From contig NC_052045.1 of NCBI RefSeq assembly GCF_015832195.1, forward strand, positions 3,348,001 through 3,412,000: a stretch of DNA of 64,000 nt, given 5' to 3'. The notes below the pieces were generated by a model, which had not been told where the DNA came from, made no database searches, and was given only the letters and a program-made list of their open reading frames with translations. This document shows positions 46,666 through 59,508 of the stretch, in pieces. The stretch's first letter is position 1. Every line of letters begins with the position of its first letter. A program made the translations under genes and the position numbers. This DNA is from Motacilla alba alba. Its lineage: Eukaryota > Chordata > Aves > Passeriformes > Motacillidae.

Positions 46666-49370
46666 ATGTTGATAGCAACCCAGAGTATTTGATATTCCTC
46701 AAAGCCCTGGGGCATATTTAGGTGTAGCCATCAGATGAAGAGGTCTGGGAGCTCACTCATGTTCTCTGTACATTTGTTTTACACACCAAAACCAGCACAC
46801 ACACACACCTTCCTTCCTATGTGAAACAGGAGGAAATGGTATTGTTAGCAGAAATTTAGGCTGCAAGGATACCACAAACAAGCAAATGATCCTTGTAAGC
46901 GTTTTGGCATGGAATAAATGAATAATAGACAATAAGGTAGTTCCTCATGGAAACCACCTGTTTCTACCTTGCTTGATCTCAAGTATGGAATTTTAAGATA
47001 AATTCATATCTCCCAAGACCACCTTTCTGTAAAGATCAATGTTTTCCATTACAAAGGGGTTGTTAACACCACATTTTACTGTAATTGAAGTATCTGGTGG
47101 TTGTTTCTCAGTAAGAATCACTCAGAACTCACAAAAATTAACGAAAAGGATGTCACATCTTCCTTACTTTTAAAATTTTCCTTCTTGATGCTATTAATCA
47201 ATTATTCCTTAGCGAGTGTAAATGCATGCCTTAAATGCTAAAAAGCAATTCTACACTAGACAGGTTTATTCCATCAAGAATTTAGTCTTTTTTTTGTGTG
47301 TGTAGGGAAATAAAAGTTCATCTTATTTACACTTTATAAATGTTATATTGTGTTCCACTGGCATTTCATTTTATTTGTTTTACAAGCAAATTATGGCATT
47401 CTGCCTGAAATATTTGTGTCCTTATTGATCATTTGATCAGGAGAGAAGTACATAAAGATGAATGCTGGGAGAAAGAAAAATTATTCACACTGGGTGGCTT
47501 GGCTGAGTAAATTTTAGAAAAGTTCCAAACAACATAAACAATGTATTGGAATTCCCTTAAAATCACATAAATATGAAGTCTGCAAAGAGAGCCCAAGGCA
47601 AGCTGTTGCAGGGTCCACGTGTTCTCCAGTGAAAGCTGCACTGCCCATGAAGGTTCCAATATTGAAATTGTCACTGTGGGTCTTAACATGGTCTTCATTT
47701 CTGATTCCAAACAATTGTTTGAATAGTGGAGAGAGCCGTGTGATGAAACCCTGCAGTGTTCAGTGGGGCTTTCTCAGGCTCTGTTTTGGAGCTGGAGCAT
47801 TATTGCTGCTCCTTCCATTTAGAAATTTCATTTTTATCAGAGTGAAACGGGAGCTGTGCTTGGGTGCACAAAGGGAAGTTACTGTGGCAAATGTTATCAG
47901 CTGCGATTGGCAATTAGCTTACGGAGGATTATTGGGGGTTTTAAATGCTTAACTAGAAAGGTGATATATTGTGTGCTAATGAAAGGGAAAATTTTAACCA
48001 ATGTAGGTCATCTTTGAGCAAAATTAGCATTCAACAGAAGTTGCCTGTTATGTCTCAACTTCGGGAAGCCGAGCCTATAGACTTTAAACCGTGGTGGGAT
48101 GCTGCCCTCTTCTGCTGATTCTAAACTCAATTTTTCATTTACAACACCTGCAGTGGTTCTGAGCAATGTTTGGTCTCTGACAGACACCGTGGTGGTTCTT
48201 TAAAACAGAAAGTAAGTGAAGTTTGCAAGTACGCTGAAACTGCATATTTCATGCTGGCAGTGTACACAAGAAAAACACATAGGATATTTTAGAAAGAGTC
48301 TCAGGTGTTTGTTGTATTATTTTAATTAGGCTAAATCAAGCAAAATTCCTGCCTCTCAACTCTTTTCTCTGTTCCAAGTGTAATATATGGGAATGAAATG
48401 ATGAAGCTGGACTTTGAGCTATGTAAGGACACTTTTCATTTTGCCAGGTGATGAATTTATTACCCATGGCCCGTTCTGTCCTGCTGGCAAAGCTGTCCCT
48501 TGTGGAGCAGCCCAGGTCTGCAAACAGCTGCTAAAATGCAGCAGGTCTGTGCTGTAAGTTGTGGCTTCTCTGGGTAGGGACAGTGCTGGCATTCATGGCA
48601 TTCACAGGGAGGTCTAAGGATCCTGGTTCAGGTTCTTCTCATTTAGGGGAGAGAGAGCTACTTTCATTTCTGTAGGGGAAATTATGGATTTGTGCCTTAA
48701 CGCTGCCCTTTAGCAGGGTGGATCCTGACTAGGAATGTGCTCGTGCATTTAGTTCCTTTCTTGTGATCAGACATTGAAAATTATGGGAATGAAGGCAAGG
48801 GAAGTGATAAAATAAATTCATTTTTTACTTTGTCCCTGCATTGCAAATGTAGGTATTTGAATATCTTAGCACTTGTGCAATTCAGACATAACTCTAATAA
48901 GGATTTCTGTGGTGTAGGGGCTATGGATATGTCGGGCTTCATGAAAGTGTTTTTTCAGGCACTCCACTTACCAGATACCCCCTTTTTTAAGAAGAAAACC
49001 TTTCCACAACAAATTTCAAAATAAAAATCTGGCCTTGATGAAGACTCTTTCACTACCTGCCTTCAGAGACCCTTCACACTGCAAAGATAAGAATGCTTTC
49101 CCAGGAGATGGAATCTGCTTTTATTATATTTTTGCTATTTCTTGTCAAGTTGCATTGTTTTTGTCCTATCTGTATATCTAACTAAGCTGAAGTGGAAGGA
49201 GTCACAGCGAAGGTTTAAATCCATCTTTGAATCTAACACCACCTTCCTTCTGCAGCACCTGTGCAGAAGGGCTCTGATGAGCAATCTGGTCAGTGTGGCT
49301 CTTGTGGCAGAGTCTTTCCACAAATTCTGTGACATTTCTGCAAGGAATCATCAGGCATGAAAAATACCCA
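46666..49370. other. Unique AT-rich non-coding DNA
   Basis: No gene is supported. An (AC)n patch lies at 46795-46809. About 47870-48120 keeps scattered CpGs (CTGCGATTGG, TTACGGAGG, ACTTCGGGAAGCCGAGCC) and could be a conserved element, at low confidence. Confidence 0.5.
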
Positions 49371-49574
49371 TGTCATGGGGTAGAGGAACATCCGTGTCAT
49401 GGGGTAGAGGAACATCCGTGTCATGGGGTAGAGGAACATCCGTGTCATGGGGTAGAGGAACATCCGTGTCATGGGGTAGAAGAGCATCCATGTTATGGGG
49501 TAGAAGAATATCCATGATATGGGGTAGAGGAATATCCATGTCATGGGGTAGAGGAATATCCATGTCATAGGGTG
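49371..49574. repeat. 24-bp minisatellite, eight full copies and a partial
   Basis: The unit starts TGTCATGGGGTAGAGGAACA and ends TCCG or TCCA. Copies 1-4 (49371-49466) are identical; copies 5-8 (49467-49562) differ at several positions (AAGAGCATCCA, TGTTATGG, TGATATGG); a ninth, partial copy fades out at 49574. Because 24 is a multiple of three and the unit lacks stops, plus and minus frames pass through as eight-residue repeats such as GVEEHPCH or YPMTRMFL. These frames start outside any gene context and are not evidence of a protein. The gradient from identical to divergent units shows expansion at the left end. Confidence 0.95.
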
Positions 49575-52500
49575 GCACTGGGAGAAGTCCCTGAAGGACC
49601 AGGTTGTGATTGTGATTGCCATGAAAAGGAGCTGAGCTTGTGGTTCAGGATAATGACAGATTTATCATGTGGCATTCCCAGGGTGTTGATTCTGGGGAAA
49701 TCCACAAGAGGTGTAATGCTTATGGCTTGATTGAAATTTACTTATAAAATCTTTCTTCAGTGACGCTTCCTGTGACAACACTGCTCCTCTGACTGCAGTT
49801 AGGATATCCATACCAGTTTTCAATGCTACTTAAAAGCTGATACACCCTCAATTTTACATCAAGTTGCCCTTTCAGAGTAACAGGAGTGTTTTGGCAGCCT
49901 AGCTGCCAGAACTGAGTTACAAGTATGGGAGAAGTGGGAAAGGACAAGAGCTCACAACAATGAAATTCTTTTTGGGAAAGAATGAAAACACTTCTCATCT
50001 CGTTTGCTCAGCACTGAAGTGTTGTCTCTTCATATCTGTGATTTAATGAGCAGTTACCTTAAAACTGACTGACCTTTGGATGCTGTGTTTGGTATTCCTA
50101 TAGCTGGGCTTTAAGTGGTCAATTTACAACCAACTTAGTTGGGCTTAAGTAGGATTGTGAATTGTGAATTGCTACAGAGGAATGTAATGAGATTGGTAGA
50201 ATAGTCCTTGTTTATCAGGATGGAAACAGAGCCCTGCCTTTTTTAGAGCTGTAAGTTAAAATTGAAAGATGTCCTAATTCAAAAGCTGAAATAACAAGCA
50301 GATTGCTTATAGGATTAGGTATGTACTCAACAATTGCTCAGTGGGAAATTACTGAACTGGAACATGAAGAGGAATGAGATGCAGCACCGAGCAACGGGCT
50401 GAGGGTGGATCACTAATTAACTCAACAATAGGAAGTTATTTTTATTGGTAACTCCGGGATATCAGGTATTTAGCTCTGTCCAGAGCAGGTAAGAGAGCTT
50501 CCACCATACATGTAATAAATAGGCAGATGTTTCTTAAACTTGCTGCTGGCTCTGAATCCCTTTTAATTCTATTCTCTGCTCCCCTGCAAGGGAGCACAGA
50601 GAATACTAAACTCAGTAGGGACATTTCACTTTGGTTCTCTGTGTATACTGACAAAACCCTCAGAACTTATTTCCTGCAGGAGTTAATTCTGATTATCTAT
50701 TAGCAGGCAGCCACATTTCACTCAAACCAAGATTTTTATCAACTTTCTTCAGCCCTGGTGACTATCCTGCATTCAGACCAGTTATCAGAAAGGATTCTGT
50801 CTTCATGCGGTGTAAATATTTTCATTTATTTACAAAGAAGCAGTTATGGCAAAGAGGAAAAAACCTCTCAATTTTTGGTTTCTGTGGAGGCACCTCAGGC
50901 AGGCAGGAGGGGTTTTACCTTTCTCGTGCAGAAGTGACTCAGATCTCCCTGAGCCCTTCCCCTTTCAGGTGTCAGCCAGGGATGCCCACGATGTCACTGC
51001 TGGGTGGGCAGCAGTTAATAGCACTCCTCCCTCTCCTATTGCCTAAAGCCCCCTTATGCTTTAAAATTATAGATAAATGTAAATTAATTTTAGATTAATG
51101 TGCTGGAAATTTAGGGTGTAAGTCTGCATCATCTTGTGATCACCACTAGAAATGGGACATGGTTCTGGCTTTAGGATGGAAAATCCTTCTCAGCCAGCTC
51201 TTTACCTGCCAGTGAGGCTCACAGGGATGGGTGACCTTTTTCGGTTCTGGAGCTGAATTCAGGGATTTTCCAGACTGCCCCAAGAGTGCTGGCTCCTCCT
51301 CTCTGTTGGTGAAAACACTGAGCAGGTTTAATCACATCTCCTGATAAATCAAATCACTGAAATGGCATCATAAATATTTGAATCATTAATATATTTTACA
51401 TTTTGATGTTGGGAGACTTGAGTTTGGTTGGGACTTTGTACGTGTGTTTTAAAGTGAGTTTAAAGATGCCAAAGAATAGAGAGAAAAAAAATCAAAATTT
51501 GTGATGATGCAGAAAGTTTCTGCCACCTTCTTTAGCCGAGAAAACTGCCAAGTTTAGTGCTTGCCTTTTGCCTGTATTTTCAATTCCATAAATCTGGGAA
51601 GCAATAATTTCATTTTAGCGTTTAACCCATTGTAATGAAGTTCTCACAAGACACATAATTACAGCATAACTCTGAACATAAGATACAAATGTCCATTTTG
51701 AATGGTAATTAAAGATACTTGAAAATTCTGAAAGACACTACAATTGGAAAGAAATGTCAGCAAGGGAAGCTACATTGGGCCTAAGAAATTCTTAATGTGA
51801 TGCAGGGAAAAATTTCCAACCCCAGATTACAATTTACCTTTTTTTTTTTTTTTTTTTTTGCAAAGAAACCCCTTAAATAGGATAAATACTCTGGGGCAAG
51901 AGGAGGTAGCTGGTAGCAAAGCTGAGTGATAAAAAATTGTAGAGTAGATTGCTGGGATAGATTCTGTTCCAGATGTGGGTGCAGAAAGAGCAGGCAGGAG
52001 TCTCACTCCTGATATATTCCTCTGTTCCAGTTTTTTTTTGTTCTGACTTTCAATGGAGACTTATCCTTGAAAATTTCTTCAGGTTCAAATAGAAATTTTG
52101 ACAGAACTTGGAAAGTGAACAGCACTTAAAGTGAGCAAATTGGCATGAATTCATGGCTCTGCTGTTCAGAATTTTGTACATAATTAGTAGCAATGTTTGA
52201 ACATTTTGGTTTGCCTATAAACAGTGGGGAAAACATCAAGGAGCTGGATTGAATAGCAGCGTGCAGTTATAAAATCTCTTTAAATAACCAAGTAAGTATC
52301 ATTTGTTTGACAAACTGTCTGCTAAAATATTATTTCCCTCCTCCTTGAAATACATCTGTTCGGTGGTGTTCCAAGGATCTGTGAAAATAAGGCAGAAAGT
52401 GCAGAAAGTGCAGATTTAACTCCTTTGGTGGGGAGAGAGGATCTGAGGGCAGAGGAGCAGCTGAACCTTTCTGTGGGTTTGGGTGTGTGACTTGTTCTGA

Positions 52501-52643
52501 AGCCTGGCAAGGGAAAGGGGATGGTGACAACATCATTGAGGTTGTCTCCTTACCCCTCATGTCCACTGACAGCTGTCTGTGAAGGTTCCAAAATCAAAGG
52601 GAAGTTCGCCTGACTCCTTTGACTCCCCACTGTTTTACCTCAC
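49575..52643. other. Unique AT-rich non-coding DNA
   Basis: I see no gene, RNA or transposon in this stretch. A T21 run lies at 51839-51859. Confidence 0.55.
51839..51859. repeat. Poly-T run (21 T)
   Basis: Uninterrupted T21 with no recognisable retroposon body adjacent. Confidence 0.9.
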
Positions 52644-53046
52644 TGTCACAGTCATATTTTCTGGAAAAATCCTTTTGCACAGGATTCTTCTCCTGGGAAG
52701 CTGAGAAGCTTCAGAGAAAAAGGAAAACAATAATTATCTGACTTGCTTCTCCTGAGTTTTGCTGCTTTGGAATGTGTTTGGAGGTGATTGTTTCATTGGT
52801 TTCCTGTGAATTATTTTGACCTATTGGCCAGTCAGGGCCAAGCTGTGTCAGACTCTGGAGAGAGTCACGAGTTTTCATTATTATCTTTTTAACCTTCTGT
52901 AAGTATCCTTTCTGTATTCTTTAGTATAGTATAGTTTAGTATTCTTTAATATCATATAGTATCATAAAATAATAAATTAGCCTTCTGAGAACATGGAGTC
53001 AGATTCACCATTCCTTCCTTTATCCGGGCACCCTGCAAATACAATA
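52644..53046 (+). mobile_element. Solo LTR of a songbird ERVL-type element
   Basis: It begins TGTCACAGTCATATTTTCTG and continues with CTCCTGGGAAGCTGAGAAGC, GGCCAGTCAGGGCCAAGCTG, TCAGACTCTGGAGAGAGTCA, TTTAGTATAGTATAGTTTAG, ATCATAAAATAATAAATTAG and GAACATGGAGTCAGATTCAC. This order matches a very common songbird LTR as I recall it. AATAAA at 52971-52976 fits the polyadenylation signal. CCTCAC immediately before the start and CCTGAC at 53047-53052 may be an imperfect 6-bp target duplication. No internal viral sequence flanks it, so it is a solo LTR left by recombination. Confidence 0.75.
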
Positions 53047-56000
53047 CCTGACCCTGAGTTTCTTGAGCAGCGAAGTGCCTCAAGTATCTCCTGTTTCCAC
53101 TGGTGATTGGCATGAGGTGGGATTTAAGGCTGGAACAGCTCAGTTTGCCCACGTTTCGGCAGCAGAGCCCCAAATGGAGCAGCAGTGCTGTGATGTGGCA
53201 CAGCACGAGGCAGGGATGGGTGCACCTGGCTTTTGGCTTTTATTCAGCAGCTTCTTCTGGTGAATGAGCTTCTCCTTCTTGCAAGCCCTGTCACTAGAGC
53301 AGCAAGCTCCAAGCTTGGGTTGGATGATCTGTCTTGCTTTACATCCCACAATAAACACTGGTAAAAAGGCTTAAGAACAAAGGGAGGGTTGCAGGAAATT
53401 ATCCAGGCCACCTCCTTTGCCTTTCTTTCCTCTGCTCCGAGGGTGAGAGAATACAAAGCATTATTATGTTATCTCTCTGTTCATTATGAGCCTATGAATA
53501 GAGCAATTTCCTTATTCACACATCTTTACAAATTGCTGGCTTGACTTCCTGTCATTTAAAACTACAAATGTGTTTAACAAAGAAGGTAATAGAATCATAA
53601 CAATTATTACAGGCACGAGGGTAATGTGAAAAACTCATTGGCTTAATTAAAAGCTGATTACAAAAGCAAAGGTCTAGGTTGCATCCACTGGAAAGTGTGA
53701 GGAGAAAGTAACAGCAGCTTCTCAATATCAATTATAATTTTAGAGAGGTAAGAAAGCTGTTATTATTCTTAGTTCAGTCTTCCTGTTATGACGTTTTTTG
53801 CTTTCATTTATTTTCCTTATTAACAACAAAATACCCACCAGAAAAAAAATTATGCACCCCTAGGAAAGGGTGGATTTCACATCACTCAGCACTCTCCATG
53901 TAAATCCTGCACCACACTGAAGCAGGCACCTGATGTTAACACTTACATAGGCCCATCAAAGTCAGTAGAATTAAGTGCTCAAAAATAAAGCATCTGTTTA
54001 AGTGCTTGGCTGATTTGGGCTACAATTAAAGATTTAGCTCAGCAAGCATAGGTATGAACTTAAAAGTTATATATATGTATTATATTAGTCTTCCAGGAGC
54101 TATAAAATTAATGAAAATTTGCCTTAGACTGGAATTTTATTAGGTTGTAGTCAAATGATGACAGATCCCAGTGGCACAGTTGCTTGAGGTCATTTTCTAA
54201 CATTTCTTTGCCAGGGGCAATTCAGCCCAGAAAGGATTATACAGATTTTATAGAGACAGAATGTCTTACAGGACATATTTGCTGAGCAGCACCATTCTAC
54301 CTATAAAAGACAATACCAGGGGGATCAAGACCTCTTTGAGATGACTTTGTTTGTTTGCTTTCCTGCAGAGGAGGTGCCATGAAGAGTTCATGCTCAGTTG
54401 GAGTGTACAAGTAGCTCTGGATTATGAACACAGATTGCACAGAATTCTAGATGGTTTCCCCTCGCAGGTTCAGTTCTAGAGCTTGGTCTTTGAGTCACTC
54501 TCTTGCTGAAGATGGAATTCTGAATTGGGCAGCAGCTTTTCTTGCAAATGAAGGATGAGGTGGGTCAGTTTGTGCAGCTGCAACAGCACAACTTGTGTGT
54601 TACTTTTCTAGAAACATGAGTGTTTCTGCTTCCTCTTAAAATAAGCTGAAACAGGTTAAATTTACCTTCAGTAGTGGCTTGTTACATATTCTGTCTCACA
54701 TTAAAGTGGACTATGAACATTCACAGCATTAAAGTGGAAGGGTCTCAGTGAGAGAGTCAGGGGATGAGTCTTTGAAAGGTTTCAGCTTTTTTTCTGGCAA
54801 AGCGTGGGTTTTATTGCAAGAAAATCTTTGCAGTGAGGGGGCCTGGATCAGGAGGAATGCTTGCAGCTCCTGTTTCAGGCAGAGAGCTGCTCTCTGTAAT
54901 TATTGCATGCTCAGATCACGACTCATTCCTGGGACCTCTGGAGGAGCCTTTCACAGCAGCAATTAGTGAGCAATGAAAAGGATGAGCAAATCACAGCCCA
55001 GCCTGGCCGGTGCTTCCACCCTCTCATCACAGAAATCATTTCCTTTGAAGGCACTTAGGGAGGAGCAGTCAAACGCTGGTCACTGGGCTGAGAGTTCCCC
55101 AGGTTCTGCAGGAAAAAAGAGTCAAATGAGGTTGGTGAGGTTTTGTCTCCTGAGTGCCCATCCCAGTGACACAAAGGCCGTTCCTGTGTCCTTGCTTTCC
55201 AGAAATTATAATTTCATGGCTGTTACAGTAAGAGAAAAATCTTTCAGTGCCTCAAATCTTTCTCTTTCAAGATAAGATTGAGGGTATTCTTTCTTTTCTT
55301 TAGGTAATCTTTCCTTATAAACAATTTTATTTGGAAAGGAGAACAAAGGCTTTCAGTCAAAAAGTACAACAAGCTTTCAGGTGAAGTCTTCCTTCAGATC
55401 TTGAATAAAAGAGGCAAACTTCAAAGATGAAGATAAGTTGAATTTAGCTCTGTAAGTTTATAAATTGTTTAGCTTTACAAACTTTAGTAGGTCATTTAGA
55501 GAACAATGTCTACCTCTGGTGTTTATAAAATAATCTTAAAATTCCTTTAGTATTTTTGTGATGACAGATTAGTTAGGATTTCTTCAGTTTTTACTCTATA
55601 GATACAATTTATTTTAAAGTTTCCTAAGGAGATAAGAATGGCTAAAACTACTTAAAATAGCTGAGGTTTTGTTCTGTTAACAGGAGACAGCAGGAATAAA
55701 AAATGGGTGGTTCTTGTCTATCAGTAGAATGCCAAAGTCTTGAGGACCATGCCTGACAGATGGATAATACTTCAGCTAAACCTGCAAAAATATCTTTGAT
55801 CCCTGAGATAAATCTGATTATACTTTGGCATGAAAAACTTAATAATAAACCTGCCCTCTCAATCTCCTTGAAGGGAGAGTAACAGCCTGGCTCTTGAATG
55901 CCTTTAAAAATGTTCTGTAAGCATTTGTGTGAATAGAAATTCTTGTTCATTTTTCTAAGCAGTTATGATTAAGACAAAAAGATATTTTTCTTTTCCAGTG

Positions 56001-56785
56001 GACTAATTTTTCCAAGAAGTTAAATCAGATTATCATTGATTTTAATAAAATATTAAAATAATAAAATATAAAATAATTATAATTATAATTATAAAATAAT
56101 AAAATATATTGAATTCTAGATTTAAATGCATAAAATTTGACAGACTAGCATATCTTTTTGTATTTCTAAAGTATATAGCTGAATTAGGGTGAAAAGAAGG
56201 ACAAATTTATAATTATTCAAAAAAAAACCCAAAACCTTTTGTCTCAGGCAAATGCCCAACATTTTTGATACCAGGCACTCTATTGCAGCTAAGTATAAAC
56301 TGTGTTTAATGCCTTAGGAAATAAAATGTTTAAATATTATGGTGGTAAAAATCTATCTAGATTATTATGAGAAATAAACCAGCTATACTTTGGGCAGTAA
56401 TTTTATTTTAGGATTTCAGTAAAAATAAATGAGAATACAGAAATAATAAATGTGCAAGCAGTGCTTTAATCACCGTGTTAGTTGCTAGAATGGTCTTTGA
56501 ATAAAGATAATTTCCCTACTTCAGCTGTCTCAGCTATTGTAGGGAAATTGGTGTTGCTGATGGAGCATTTCTAGCAGCCCTCCCATTCCCTCTCCCGGAA
56601 TGTGAAATCTTCCAAATGTCTTTATATTACCTGAAGAACCTATTGGACAAGTGGCACTTTTTTTGTCTTGATTTTCAACACTGGACAGGCTGAAATTATT
56701 CCATGACCACAAAAGGCACCAGTGGTGTTGGGTTTTTGGGGGAAGGATGAGAGACTGGGGCAGGCACAGGGAAGGGCTTGGTTAT
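53047..56785. other. Unique AT-rich non-coding DNA
   Basis: No gene is supported. About 56041-56110 is nearly pure A/T (AATAAAATA-type). Frames up to 100 codons are scattered on both strands without similarity to known families. Confidence 0.55.
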
Positions 56786-57085
56786 TTTTATTTTTGGAGG
56801 GAAATAATTGCATATTTATGCGTTCATTTTGTGGAGAGATGAAGCAGCACAGTCCCCAGCAGATAGTCTTGATTCACCGTAGGAACCAAATACTGAAAAA
56901 GAGATTTGCACCCATCTTAGCTGTATGGATAGAAGCAAAAGGCTAGAAATCAGGAATTCATAAGAAGGAATATAAAACAATTACTTCTCCCTGCAATAAT
57001 TTCTTAAGTTTTGTCTCAGTAAATCCTTAATTCCTTGTGTGACTGATGTAGATAAACATCCAGCCTGTGTGGCAATAATGGATAA
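56786..57085. repeat. Direct repeat, copy A (about 300 bp)
   Basis: It aligns with 59509-59785 at roughly nine in ten positions by eye, from TATTTTTATTTTGG-like sequence through CAGCACAGTCCCCAGC, ATTTGCACCCATCTTAGCTG and GATGTAGATAAACATCCAGC. Copy A carries about 25 extra bases before GATGTAGATAAAC. A frame through both copies would encode similar peptides. However, within it nearly all base differences change the amino acid and one makes a stop (TAG versus AAG), so it is not under protein selection. It is either an unrecognised dispersed repeat or a local duplication. Confidence 0.85.
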
Positions 57086-57528
57086 GGTGCGTGAGAAATG
57101 AGGAGCTCAAGTAGTGAAAATCCGTCTCCAGAAAAACCTGAGCTTTGTTTTTTGCCAGCTCACTTCTGGAGCTTTGGGGGGAAGTAAAAGAATGTATGGT
57201 GTAATTTTGCAAGGCTACATGAGCAATACTCGGCCAGCTGGGAAATAAAACAGGGCCACAACACAGCAAGTGTGCCTGCAGCAGCAAGTGGTTAGCCCAT
57301 CAGAGGCACTGCTGCAGAAACAAAGAGGGAAATGGGAAAAATCACCTGTTTCCTGCTTTGAAAAGAGCCCTGATGGCAAAGATTTCTCCTCACAGTCCCC
57401 TGAGTGTTTTCTGTTCCCCGAGACATGAAAGGGTGGGTTTGCAGAGGTTGGTGTTGGCAAGAGGGATTTCTGTGATCTGCAGAGCGGGGAGCAGGGGTGG
57501 ATGCTCTGGGGCCCTGGTGTGCAGGAGC

Positions 57529-57985
57529 TGGGTGCTGGGGGCTGCCTAAAAACAGAGGCCAGACAGAATTAAGGGAACAAAAAGCAGTTCTATTTATTGA
57601 AGGGCTTTCAGGTACATTTCAGCAGATGAAGCTCCCCAGGGGCTACACACAAAAATAGATGATGGGCCACGGGTTATCACACTTTGATAAGTTGATCCAT
57701 TTGCATTTTGAGGGTTCATCTTCCAATAACAGCTTCAGGTAATGAAGGAATTTAACCCAAGTTTGCTGCCCCCAGCTTTCTTTTGTTTCCATCCCTGGGC
57801 CCTGAGGCAGTGAGGTGTCCTTGGTTCCAGGCCTGGAGAGGAATTGTTGTGTCTGCCCAAAATGGGACAGCGGCTCACACTGCACATGGAGTGTAGAGTT
57901 ATGCACTAAAGAACTGCAGGATTACGAATAGATTAAAAATATAAAAGCTCAAATCCCAAGGCATCAAGGGCAGGACTGTGTCTGG
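57529..57985 (-). mobile_element. Solo LTR of a songbird endogenous retrovirus, copy 2
   Basis: It is homologous to 19984-20421 in the same orientation, sharing for example TTTGCATTTT, GGTGTCCTTGGTTC, GAGGAATTGTTG, ATAAAAGCTCAAA and AAGGCATCA. On the minus strand AATAAA (complement of 57593-57598) lies near the 3' end. The TATA-like position of copy 1 is changed to a degenerate TTATCAAAG (complement of about 57683-57691). No internal viral sequence accompanies it. The two copies are well diverged and were probably inserted independently. Confidence 0.6.
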
Positions 57986-58580
57986 AAGGGGTCACACCGA
58001 GCTGGCCTGTCCAGGCCACACTCACTTTGGGGTCAGGAGGGCACAAACTGCCCCAAGGTCGATGATAGGTGGGTATTTCCCAGTGAAGTTTGCTGCTGCT
58101 GCCCCCAGCAAGGTTTATGAGCTGGGTGAAATGCTGTAAATCATTCAGGGCTGCTCAGCCCAGCCTGAACCTTTCCTGGGTGATGTTACAACTTCTTGCT
58201 GTGGACCAGATCTGTCTTTGTCAGAAACACAGTTCTTTAAAACATACAGCTGAAAAAAAAAATCCCAAACAGCAAAACACCCTCCTAGGGAAAAACAGAG
58301 AAACAAACCCAACTCCCCTCCCTTCAGAAAAACCAGGGAAAGGCTCAGGGCAACTCAGAGTTCATGTGGGCAGGACAAGACTCTGAGACCAGAGGGAAGA
58401 TCCCTTCCCTTGCCTCCAAATGGAATTGGGTTAAATCCCATTATATTGTCACATTTCTCCAGAATAATAGTATGGAGATATTTGAGGATAGCTTTAAAAC
58501 TACTTTTTCTTATTGATGCCTCATTGTTTGTCATGAAAAATAACAGCTGGATTGAAAGATCCAGACTGTCAATAAAGATA
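57986..58580. other. Non-coding DNA between LTR and CR1
   Basis: No gene is supported. The frame running from 58410 into the CR1 fragment ends in a proline-rich peptide produced by antisense CR1 sequence, a common artefact in bird genomes. Confidence 0.5.
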
Positions 58581-58848
58581 ATAGGGTGGTTTGGGTTGGA
58601 AGAGTCCTTAAAGCCCTTCCCATTCTATCCCTTACCAGGGACACCTTCCACTGTCCCAGGCTGCTCCCAGCCCTGTCCAGCCTGGCCTTGGGCGCTGCCA
58701 GGGATCCAGGGGCAGCCACAGCTTCCCTGGGCACCTGTGCCAGGGCCTGCCCACCTTCACAGAGAAGAATTTATTCCTAATATCTGACCTGAGCTTATTC
58801 TCTTTCAGTTTGAAGACATTCCCCTTGTCCTGTCACTGCAGGCTCCCA
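58581..58848 (-). mobile_element. CR1 LINE fragment, antisense
   Basis: The plus strand reads as the reverse complement of the CR1 3' region: ATAGGGTGGTTTGGGTTGGA, then CAGGGACACCTTCCACTGTC, CCAGCCCTGTCCAGCCTGGC, CCACAGCTTCCCTGGGCACC, GAATTTATTCCTAATATCTG, and CATTCCCCTTGTCCTGTCAC. The terminal octamers of the CR1 3' end are lost or decayed at 58581. The 5' end of the fragment (at 58848) abuts a TA microsatellite. Confidence 0.92.
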
Positions 58849-58850
58849 TA

Positions 58851-58855
<5 letters not shown>

Positions 58856-58894
<39 letters not shown>
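58856..58894. repeat. (TA)n microsatellite, about 19 units
   Basis: An uninterrupted TA run of 39 bases, immediately adjacent to the truncation point of the CR1 fragment. Uninterrupted and long enough to be length-variable between individuals. Confidence 0.95.
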
Positions 58895-58896
<2 letters not shown>

Positions 58897-59508
58897 TTAC
58901 CTACTCTTTGAGGAAATTGAGGAATTAGTTTTCTTCTGTTCCAAGGATTGTATATTTTATCAATCTATTGCTTTCTCTGTAACACCAATATCATTAGAAT
59001 AAGAATCCTGTCTATTAGTCATAATTATTTGCCATGATCCCAAATGATATGTGATATGGATAAGCCATACTTTGGGACCTGCTTCCTCTGGGCTCTTCAT
59101 GACAACTTTTATAACAGTTTGACAAAATCTGGGGTTAAGAGAAGGAATCCTGAGCTGCAGGGAGTCTTTCAGTTCAGTACTTAGCATGAAGAGAAGTGCA
59201 CATTTTGTACTGGTTTTTTTTTACAGCAGAGATGTCAAAATGTCTTAAAATGCACAGTATTTAATTTTCAAGGTTGGTAGTGCACTAACAATATCTTATT
59301 AAAAATTCACACTCTGTGTTTTACAAAAATATTTTAATTATATTGAGAAAGGCATTCTCTCATGAATTTTAAGTAATTCTTGCATGCCTTTGTAACATTA
59401 TGCATCCTTATTTTAAGAAAGATGATTATTAAACAAAAAAAAACACCTCCTGTTTCATAATAAGTGTTAATAGCACGTGTTTCAATCACATTGAAATTAT
59501 TCAATTAA
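58895..59508. other. Unique AT-rich non-coding DNA
   Basis: No gene, RNA or transposon recognised. Confidence 0.55.

Noticed and set aside
49290..49622. Minus- and plus-strand frames with eight-residue repeats, resembling a repetitive protein
   Set aside because: The repeats follow from a 24-bp stop-free minisatellite and are open on both strands at once.
54030..54070. TTTAGCTCAGCAAGC string resembling a tRNA A box
   Set aside because: No B box at the proper distance and no cloverleaf pairing.
58410..58787. Proline-rich 125-codon frame
   Set aside because: Its second half is the antisense of a CR1 element.
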